Assembly: GCF_025263485.1 (NCBI RefSeq) | Contig: NZ_CP079863.1 | Span: 744,001 to 808,000 of the forward strand | Source: Mycobacterium sp. SMC-2 | GTDB lineage: Bacteria; Actinomycetota; Actinomycetes; Mycobacteriales; Mycobacteriaceae | DNA length: 64,000 nucleotides | Reading direction: 5' to 3' | In this document: piece by piece, positions 58,470 through 64,000 of the stretch | Layout: each line of letters begins with the position of its first letter | Numbering within the stretch: position 1 is the first letter of the stretch | The notes under the pieces: model-generated | Database searches by the model: none | The model's input: only the letters and a program-made list of their open reading frames with translations | What the model was told of the DNA's origin: nothing | Made by a program: the position numbers and the translations under genes

Positions 58470-58888
58470 CCTCCGACGCCTTGCGGCCACAAACCGGCCC
58501 GGTGCCCCACGCCAGTAGCCACCTCAGCCTTCCCTTCTGGCAGGGTTGTCGGTCCGGCGAACTGCGGTATCAGCGCTGCGAAGCCTGCGGCCTGGCGAAC
58601 TTCCCGCCGACGGAGCACTGCCGCGAATGCCTTTCGGCGCAAGTCCGTTGGGAGCGCAGCGGCGGCCTCGGCCAGATCTACAGCTGGACGGTGGTTCACC
58701 GGCCGGTGACGGCGGAATTCGAACCCCCCTATGCGCCGGCGATCGTCACCCTGGATGAGGGTTACCAGATGCTGACCAACGTCGTCGGTGTGGCGCCCGA
58801 GGAGCTGCGGATCGGCATGCGCGTGCGGGTGCAGTTTCACGCCGTCGGTCCCGACGTGACGCTGCCCTACTTTGCCGGCGAGGAATAG
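58466..58888 (+). CDS. DUF35 OB-fold protein with zinc ribbon
   Basis: A 140-aa DUF35 protein with a complete ribbon: RCEACG and CRECLS (two C-x2-C pairs, about residues 33-54), followed by the OB fold (GQIYSWTVVHRPVTAEF; PPYAPAIVTLDEGYQML; LRIGMRVRVQF). It overlaps the thiolase-fold gene by 4 nt and should form a complex with it. It contrasts with the cysteine-free DUF35 at 52637. Confidence 0.9.
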   Translation: MTSDALRPQTGPVPHASSHLSLPFWQGCRSGELRYQRCEACGLANFPPTEHCRECLSAQVRWERSGGLGQIYSWTVVHRPVTAEFEPPYAPAIVTLDEGYQMLTNVVGVAPEELRIGMRVRVQFHAVGPDVTLPYFAGEE

Positions 58889-58894
58889 CCGGCC

Positions 58895-59548
58895 ATGAGT
58901 CCCGCGCGCACCAGCAACGGCCTGCCGGTAACGGCCTACCTGGTGCTGGGCGTGCTGGCCGCCAACGACGAGCGGCTCACCGCGGGCGAGATCAAGATGC
59001 GCGCCGAGTTGTCGGTCAGCCACTTCTACTGGTCCCCGTCGGTCAGTCACGTTCGGCGCGAACTGAATCGGTTGTTGGCGCGCGGCATGGTCGGCGAGGT
59101 TCGCGCCCAGGCGGGCAAGCGGGCGATCACGCTCTACGAGACCACCGAAGCCGGGCTCGACGCACTGCGCCGCTGGGTGCAACATTTCCCGGGGCAGGAC
59201 CAGGTCGTCATCAAGCATCCCGTGATCCTGAAAACCTGGTTCGCCCGCGGCGAGGACCCCGAACACATCGTCGACACGCTGGACCGGCACCTCGAGGCGA
59301 CCCGGGCGCGGCTGGACGAGGCGTTGTGGTCGCGGCAGCGGTCGCGCGAACTCGGCATCACCGACGACCCTAGCCAGCGCTTCTCGTTCGCGGTCCTGGA
59401 CTACGCGATTCGCGGCCTGTATTCGGAGATCTCCAACATCACCCAGTTGCGCGACGAGATCGCCGCCGGCGCAACGCGAGATCCGGTCAAACGGGTGCGA
59501 CGGCCGAAGGGCCAGATCCGCCGCCGGGTGTCCGAGGGCCCGAGCTAG
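58895..59548 (+). CDS. PadR-family transcriptional regulator
   Basis: A 217-aa regulator. The winged helix is VTAYLVLGVLAANDERLTAGEIKMRAELSVSHFYWSPSVSHVRRELNRLLARGMV (about residues 9-63), ending in KRAITLYETTEAGLDALRRW, then a coiled C-terminal dimer domain (LDRHLEATRARLDEALW). This is the PadR layout. It is last in the catabolic run, 6 nt after the DUF35 gene. Its 3' end overlaps the convergent fadD by 62 nt. Target and ligand are unknown. Confidence 0.85.
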   Translation: MSPARTSNGLPVTAYLVLGVLAANDERLTAGEIKMRAELSVSHFYWSPSVSHVRRELNRLLARGMVGEVRAQAGKRAITLYETTEAGLDALRRWVQHFPGQDQVVIKHPVILKTWFARGEDPEHIVDTLDRHLEATRARLDEALWSRQRSRELGITDDPSQRFSFAVLDYAIRGLYSEISNITQLRDEIAAGATRDPVKRVRRPKGQIRRRVSEGPS

Positions 59549-61130
59549 GCCTCGCGACCGCGTACGCGGTCCCGCGTGGTTCGCGCTCCCACAGCACTTC
59601 CCCCGCGCCGATGTCCGTCCCCTCGGCGATCAGTTGGCGCTTGAGTACCTTGTGGGTGGCGGTGCTGGGCAGGTCGGTGGCGATGCGCACATAGCGGGGC
59701 CGGGCCTTGGGCGACAGGTCGGGCTGGGCGTCGAGGAATGCCTCGAACGCGTCGGGCTCGAGGGTCTGACCGTCGTTGAGGACGACCGCGGCCATCACCT
59801 GGTCGCCGACGCGCTCGTGCGGGACGGCGTACACTGCGACGCGGTTGATGACCCTGTGCCGCAACAGGATTCGTTCGATAGGCGCTGCGGCGAGGTTCTC
59901 CCCGTCGACCCGCATCCAGTCGGCGGTGCGGCCGGCCAGGTATATCCAGCCGTCGGCGTCGCGGTAGGCGAGGTCGCCGGACCAGTACATGCCGTGGCGC
60001 ATGCGCTCGGCGTTGGCTTCGGGGTCGTTGTAGTAGCCGGTGAAGAATCCCGAGCCGGCCGTGTTGACCAACTCGCCCACGGCTTCGTCGGCGTTGACCA
60101 GGGCGCCGTCGGCATCGAAGCGCGCCACCGCGCACTCGGTGACGGTGTCGCTGTCGTAGATGGCCACGCCGTCGAACCCCTTGCCGATCGAACCCTTCGG
60201 CGTGCCGGGTTCGCGGATCACGATGACGGCGTTCTCGGTGGAGCCGAACCCGTCCTCGACCTGCACGCCGAAGCGGCGCGCGAACTCCTCGATGTCCTTG
60301 TCGTTGGCCTCGTTTCCGAACGCCACCCGCAGGGGATTGTCGGCGTCGTCGTCGCGTTCGGGTGTGGCCAGGATGTAGGCGAGCGGCTTGCCCACGTAGT
60401 TCATGTACGTCGCACCGTAGTGGCGGACGTCGTCGAGGAAGCTGCTCGCCGAGAATTTCGCCGGCACGATCGCGGCGCCGGAGACCACCGCGGGCGCCCA
60501 CCCCGCGACGACCGCGTTGGAGTGGAACAGCGGCATCGACACGTAGCACGTGTCCTGCTCGGATAGCGCAAAGCGCTGGACCAGGTTGGCGCCGGCGAAT
60601 GTCGCCATCAGGTGTGACACCTGCACCGCCTTGGGGTTACCGCTCGTTCCGGACGTGAAGATCATCATGAAGGGGTCCGTCGCGGTGACGTGCCGGTGCG
60701 GCACGAGTTCCCCAGCGCCCTCGATGAATTCGGCCCATTGCGGCGTCGAGGTATCGAGGATGTGCGTTCCCGCGAGGTCCAGGCCGTCGAGCAGCGGCCG
60801 GTGCTCGGCGTCGGTGACGAGGAACTGGCAATGCGCGCGGCGGACGTCGGCCGCGAGCGCCTCGCCGCGCCGGGTGGTGTTCAGCCCGCACAGGACGTAG
60901 CCGCCAAGCCCGGCCGCCGCCATCTGGCTCAGCATCTCGGGAGTGTTCCTCAGCAGGGCGCCCACGTGCATCGGCCGGGCCGGGTCGGCGGCGGATATCA
61001 GGGCCGCGGCCCGCGTCGCCGCACCGCCGAGGTACTGACTCCAACTCCACTGCAAAGCGCGGTGTTTGACCGCGGTCCCCGGATCGGACACGCGCTTGCG
61101 CAGCAGCTCCTGGATGGTGTCGTCAGTCAT
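59487..61130 (-). CDS. Acyl-CoA ligase (FadD17-like)
   Basis: A 547-aa AMP-forming acyl-CoA synthetase that activates a carboxylic acid to CoA ester. Key motifs: P-loop MMIFTSGTSGNPKAVQVSH (about residues 160-178), DGFGSTEN (about 300), YWSGDLAYRDADGWIYLAGRTADWMRVDGEN (about 395-425) and the C-terminal lysine motif THKVLKRQL. The last 30 residues read through sequence antisense to padR and are not family-typical. ATG 61130 is preferred to TTG 61139. A TetR-type operator lies 37-55 nt upstream. Confidence 0.9.
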   Translation of the reverse strand: MTDDTIQELLRKRVSDPGTAVKHRALQWSWSQYLGGAATRAAALISAADPARPMHVGALLRNTPEMLSQMAAAGLGGYVLCGLNTTRRGEALAADVRRAHCQFLVTDAEHRPLLDGLDLAGTHILDTSTPQWAEFIEGAGELVPHRHVTATDPFMMIFTSGTSGNPKAVQVSHLMATFAGANLVQRFALSEQDTCYVSMPLFHSNAVVAGWAPAVVSGAAIVPAKFSASSFLDDVRHYGATYMNYVGKPLAYILATPERDDDADNPLRVAFGNEANDKDIEEFARRFGVQVEDGFGSTENAVIVIREPGTPKGSIGKGFDGVAIYDSDTVTECAVARFDADGALVNADEAVGELVNTAGSGFFTGYYNDPEANAERMRHGMYWSGDLAYRDADGWIYLAGRTADWMRVDGENLAAAPIERILLRHRVINRVAVYAVPHERVGDQVMAAVVLNDGQTLEPDAFEAFLDAQPDLSPKARPRYVRIATDLPSTATHKVLKRQLIAEGTDIGAGEVLWEREPRGTAYAVARPSSGPRTPGGGSGPSAVAPV

Positions 61131-61166
61131 CGGTCTCAAGTCACCTTCACTATGCCTAACCCTGCG

Positions 61167-61185
61167 AGACGAGACGGTCCGTCTT
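61167..61185. promoter_or_regulatory. Second copy of the island TetR operator, upstream of fadD
   Basis: AGACGAGACGGTCCGTCTT differs by one base from the sequence at 49102-49120. It keeps the AGACG...CGTCT symmetry. It lies between the SDR stop and the fadD start, so fadD probably has its own promoter here, controlled by the TetR at 48452-49033. Confidence 0.75.
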
Positions 61186-61209
61186 ATCCTAGTCGCGGCG
61201 CCCGTCGCG

Positions 61210-61971
61210 CTACCCGCCCACCATCATCAGGCCGCCATCGACCGCCAGCAGCTGCCCGGTGATGAATCCGGAGCCGGGGCCGGCCAAAAAGACCAGCATC
61301 GGGCCGAGATCGCGCGCGGGGTCCCCAAGCTTTCCGCCGAGCGGAATCATCATCTGCATCTGCTGGTCGATCAACGCACTCGCGTCGGGGCCGAGGAATT
61401 CGCGCAGCCGGTCGGCCCCCGGCGTCTGCACCGCCGGCGCCAGGGCGTTGACGGTTACCTTGTCGGCGGCCCAGGCTTTGGCGGCCGATCGTGTCCAGGA
61501 CTGCACCGCGCCCTTCGTCGCGGCGTAGACGGCCGAGATCGGGCTGCCCATAACGGCTTCCGAGGAACCGAAGTTGATGATCCTGCCGCCCTTGGGATCT
61601 TGGTCCTTCATCACGGCGTAGGCGGCCTGATTGGTGAGGATGGTCGCCTTCACGTTGGTGTCCAACAGGAAGGTGATCTCGTCGACGCCGATGTAGCCGG
61701 GGATCCCGGCCTGCCACAGCCCAGCCGCGTTCACCAACACGTCGAGCCCACCCAGGCGTTCGGCGGCTTGCCGCACCATCGCCGAGACCGCCTCGGGGTC
61801 GCGCACATCGCACTGCAGCCAGGTGGCCGGGAGCCCGTCCGGCGGCGGCGTCTGATGATAGGTGGCGGCGAGTTCGGCCCCCGCCTCGGTGAGAGCTCCG
61901 ACGGCGGCCGCACCGATGCCGGTGGCTCCGCCGGTGACCAGGATCCGCCGGCCTTTCAGCACGTTTTCCAT
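61210..61971 (-). CDS. Short-chain dehydrogenase/reductase
   Basis: A 253-aa SDR: cofactor motif ILVTGGATGIGAAAVGAL (about residues 10-27), DVLVNAAGLW, catalytic Ser and Tyr-x3-Lys in IINFGSSEAVMGSPISAVYAATKGAV (about 140-165), and the terminal GFITGQLLAVDGG. It oxidises or reduces an alcohol/ketone, perhaps a beta-hydroxyacyl step of this island. ATG 61971 (ENVLKGRRILV) is used because the open frame upstream to 62052 runs into the intergenic hairpin. Confidence 0.9.
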   Translation of the reverse strand: MENVLKGRRILVTGGATGIGAAAVGALTEAGAELAATYHQTPPPDGLPATWLQCDVRDPEAVSAMVRQAAERLGGLDVLVNAAGLWQAGIPGYIGVDEITFLLDTNVKATILTNQAAYAVMKDQDPKGGRIINFGSSEAVMGSPISAVYAATKGAVQSWTRSAAKAWAADKVTVNALAPAVQTPGADRLREFLGPDASALIDQQMQMMIPLGGKLGDPARDLGPMLVFLAGPGSGFITGQLLAVDGGLMMVGG

Positions 61972-62016
61972 GCCCGCGAGCGTAACGCCACGGGCGCTAG
62001 CGGCGCCGAACGTCGA

Positions 62017-62053
62017 GTTGTTGGGTAGAAATGGCCCGACTGGGCCCAACAAC
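62017..62053. other. Hairpin between hydrolase and SDR genes
   Basis: GTTGTTGGG (62017-62025) and CCCAACAAC (62045-62053) are exact reverse complements 19 nt apart, and GGCCC-GACT-GGGCC forms an inner stem. It lies 24 nt downstream of the hydrolase stop (minus strand). It could attenuate or terminate transcription, though there is no T-tract, or act as an operator for the SDR. Confidence 0.5.
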
Positions 62054-62076
62054 CCGACCTTCGGCCCGGGGGAGAC

Positions 62077-62907
62077 CTACGTACGCACCGCGATCGCCGA
62101 CAACAGGTCGGCGAGCCGGTCCGGCTGGTCGATCATCGAAAAGGTCCTGGCCCCGTCGATGATCTCGAGGCGGGCGTTGGGGATGGTGGCGGCCAGCCGC
62201 GCCCCGTCCTCCTGCTCGAAGAACACGTCGTCGGCCGACCACGCAACGAGGGTGGGCTTGTCGAACTCGGGCAGCCGGGCAGCCACGCCCGTCGTCACCT
62301 CGGTGCGCATCGAGAGGGTGAACTGGCGCAGGTCTTCGGCGATGCGAGGATCGGATAGCCCCGGACGCACCCAGGCCTCGGTGAGGTCGTCGATGTTGCG
62401 ATGCGCCAGCCCGTCGAACGCGCGCTTGCGCGCCGCGGGCACCCGCATCGCCTGGGCCACGACCCGAAACGTCGCCTTCGACTTCGCCGCCGCGATCACC
62501 GGCTTGAGGATCGGCGGCGGAAAGTGTTCGAACGCATCGCAACTCGTGAGCACCAGCGCGCCGAGCCGCTCCGGGTGGTGCACGGCCACGAGCTGAGTGA
62601 CGACGCCGCCGGTGTCGTTGCCGACCAGCACCACGTCCTCGAGGTCGAGCGCGGCCAGCACCTCGGCGACCATGCCCGCCACGCCCGTGATGGTCCGGTC
62701 GGCGCCGCGCCGCAGCGGTTCCGGATGCGCGCCCAGCGGCCAGGTCGGGGCGATGCACCGCAGCCCGCGGTCCGCGAGCCGTTCGCTGACCCGGCGCCAC
62801 AGCTGGCCGCCCATCATGTAGCCGTGCACGAACACCACCGGCCGGCCGTTTTCGGGTCCGGTTGCTTCGTAATGAATGGTTCCGGCACTAATGTCGATCG
62901 TCGACAT
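62077..62907 (-). CDS. Alpha/beta hydrolase, haloalkane-dehalogenase-like
   Basis: A 276-aa alpha/beta hydrolase. The oxyanion HG is in VVFVHGYMMGGQLW; the nucleophile elbow is VLVGNDTGGVVTQL (about residue 97), giving Asp rather than Ser as in haloalkane dehalogenases. The acid region is WSADDVFFEQED. The place of the catalytic His reads GARTFSMIDQPDRLA, with no His. The activity is therefore uncertain. It is divergent from a tetR gene with a palindrome between them. Confidence 0.85.
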   Translation of the reverse strand: MSTIDISAGTIHYEATGPENGRPVVFVHGYMMGGQLWRRVSERLADRGLRCIAPTWPLGAHPEPLRRGADRTITGVAGMVAEVLAALDLEDVVLVGNDTGGVVTQLVAVHHPERLGALVLTSCDAFEHFPPPILKPVIAAAKSKATFRVVAQAMRVPAARKRAFDGLAHRNIDDLTEAWVRPGLSDPRIAEDLRQFTLSMRTEVTTGVAARLPEFDKPTLVAWSADDVFFEQEDGARLAATIPNARLEIIDGARTFSMIDQPDRLADLLSAIAVRT

Positions 62908-62930
62908 AGAGAACTCCTACCTCGGGATAC

Positions 62931-62959
62931 ACTTACAAACAGGCTGTCTGTTCGTAAGT
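62931..62959. promoter_or_regulatory. Operator between hydrolase and tetR genes
   Basis: ACTTACAAACAG (62931-62942) and CTGTTCGTAAGT (62948-62959) are inverted repeats with one mismatch, separated by GCTGT. In addition AACAGGCTGT occurs twice as a direct repeat (62938-62947 and 62964-62973), the second copy ending at the tetR ATG. It is the likely binding site of the adjacent TetR. Confidence 0.75.
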
Positions 62960-62973
62960 TACCAACAGGCTGT

Positions 62974-63579
62974 ATGGAAAGCAAGAGACGGACTCAGGAA
63001 GAGCGCTCCGCGGCGACCCGCGACGCGCTGATTGCGGCTGCGCGCAAGCTGTGGGGATTGCGGGGTTATGCGGAGGTGGGCACGCCGGAGATCGCGACCG
63101 CCGCGGGGGTGACGCGCGGGGCGATGTATCACCAATTCGCGGACAAGGCGGCGCTGTTTCGCGAGGTCGTGGAGGCGGTGGAGCAGGATGTGATGGCCCG
63201 GATGGAGAGGCTGGTGGCCGAGTCGGGGGCGACGACGCCGGCAGACGCGATCCGCGCGGCGGTCGACGCATGGCTGGATGTCTCCGGGGACCCGGAGGTG
63301 CGCCAGCTGATGCTGCTGGACGCCCCGAGTGTGTTGGGCTGGGCCGGTTTTCGCGATGTCGCCCAGCGGTACAGCCTGGGCATGACCGAGCAGTTGATCA
63401 CCGAGGCCATCCGGGCCGGGCAGTTGCCCAAGCAGCCGGTGCGGCCGTTGGCGCACGTGCTGATCGGTGCGCTCGACGAGGCCGCAATGCTCATCTCCAC
63501 CGCCGACGATCCCAAGCGCACCCGCCGGGAGACCCGGCAGGTGCTGCACCGGCTGATCGACGGAATGCTGAAAGGATGA
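62974..63579 (+). CDS. TetR-family regulator (hydrolase-SDR divergon)
   Basis: A 201-aa TetR protein: RDALIAAARKLWGLRGYAEVGTPEIATAAGVTRGAMYHQFADKAALF (about residues 16-62) is the DNA-binding domain; the C-terminal domain has VRQLMLLDAPSVLGWAGFRDVAQRYSLGMTEQL. ATG 62974 abuts the operator. It is divergent from the hydrolase gene. Confidence 0.92.
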   Translation: MESKRRTQEERSAATRDALIAAARKLWGLRGYAEVGTPEIATAAGVTRGAMYHQFADKAALFREVVEAVEQDVMARMERLVAESGATTPADAIRAAVDAWLDVSGDPEVRQLMLLDAPSVLGWAGFRDVAQRYSLGMTEQLITEAIRAGQLPKQPVRPLAHVLIGALDEAAMLISTADDPKRTRRETRQVLHRLIDGMLKG

Positions 63580-63864
63580 TCAGGGGCGCTCGTAGTCGGT
63601 GGGGCCACCAACTCCCCTCGCGTAAGAGGGTGCGGCGAAATAGTTCAACACAACGGTGCCCAGCAGGTGAAAGCTCCCCCAACCCGGCGCATCACGGAAC
63701 GGTAACAACCGGTGGCCACCGGGTGGAAAGGCGATCTCTAAATTGTTAGAGATTCGGGCGTCAACCTGGCGGCCGGCGGCCGGTCACCGGGCTGGAGCGC
63801 TTCTGATGTCTTGACCGTCGCTGACGGCCTAGGCTCGACCCAAGACAGTGAACAGGAGTCCCCC
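63580..63864. other. Intergenic region
   Basis: 285 nt without a supported gene. It has a short self-complementary CTCTAAATTGTTAGAG at about 63735-63750 and CCGGTGGCCACCGG at about 63709-63722. Either could be part of the promoter or terminator signals between the tetR gene and the next gene. Confidence 0.4.
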
Positions 63865-64000
63865 GTGCCCATCTTCATGGTCGAGCGCAACTTTGCCGAG
63901 GAACTGGAACCCGGCCTCGAGTCCGCCGATGGTATCAACCGGATCAACGACCAGGAGGGCGTGCGCTGGATGTACTCGTTCCTGTCGGCGGACAAACGAA
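63865..64000 (+). CDS. DUF4242-like protein, 5' part only
   Basis: The first 45 codons of a gene cut by the window edge: PIFMVERNFAEELEPGLESA, then INDQEGVRWMYSFLSADKR. The start resembles the small nickel-binding DUF4242 family (a [MLV]ERxF start followed by GVxWxxSxLSxDK). GTG 63865 has CAGGAG upstream at 63853-63858. Confidence 0.7.
   Translation, partial: MPIFMVERNFAEELEPGLESADGINRINDQEGVRWMYSFLSADKR

Overview
The window is a chromosomal segment of a high-GC mycobacterium, most likely a slow grower. It spans the replication origin and about 62 kb on one side of it. The order oriC-dnaA | rpmH-rnpA-yidD-yidC-jag-rsmG-parA-parB, followed by the cwlM/trxC/trxB2/rsmA/sigM/murJ/mutT4 block and pcnA, is the conserved mycobacterial arrangement, shown here with dnaA on the minus strand. 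Species assignment is inference; no rRNA or tRNA gene was seen.

Region 1 (1-9.0 kb) is the origin and segregation block. It holds the dnaA-dnaN intergenic oriC, dnaA with an inverted pair of DnaA boxes upstream, and the ribosomal protein L34 / RNase P / membrane insertase operon. It then has rsmG, parA and parB, with two perfect 16-bp parS sites lying inside the 5' ends of rsmG and parA. Region 2 (9.0-21.5 kb) is a minus-strand envelope and redox block: mutT4, an Rv3909-like exported protein, murJ with its pseudokinase tail, sigM and its anti-sigma factor, trxB2-trxC, and cwlM. Most of its genes overlap by 4-8 nt. pcnA diverges from mutT4.

Region 3 (21.5-34.4 kb) is an accessory type VII secretion region. 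It contains a calcium-repeat protein, a DUF2563-like protein, small membrane proteins, two Pro/Gly/Ala-rich ESX-2-associated proteins, a lysozyme-fold protein, and intact eccB2 and eccC2. The rest of ESX-2 (PE/PPE, esx pair, espG, eccD, mycP, eccE, eccA) is absent; the locus stops right after eccC2.

Region 4 (34.4-45.5 kb) is mixed metabolism: a Rieske oxygenase and D-aminoacylase-type hydrolase operon, an APH-like kinase, a STAS/RsbW-type regulatory pair, a Tat-anchored catalase-like protein with cytochrome b561, class I FBP aldolase, a triple-DUF190 protein and a DUF732 exported protein. Region 5 (45.5-64 kb) is a CoA-thioester catabolic island with three TetR regulators, one PadR regulator, a sulfotransferase/DUF1214 pair, a fused two-domain acyl-CoA dehydrogenase, two thiolase-fold/DUF35 pairs (one DUF35 has lost its zinc ribbon), an amidohydrolase-2, a fused CaiB/BaiF CoA-transferase, a FadD ligase, an SDR and an alpha/beta hydrolase. 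It looks like a steroid-side-chain-like or other branched acyl-CoA degradation pathway using retro-aldol cleavage.

The most interesting new signals are palindromic operators. A near-identical 19-bp site occurs both at the tetR/acyl-CoA dehydrogenase divergent promoter (49102-49120) and upstream of fadD (61167-61185), which ties the two ends of the island into one inferred regulon. Each of the other two tetR genes has its own palindrome.
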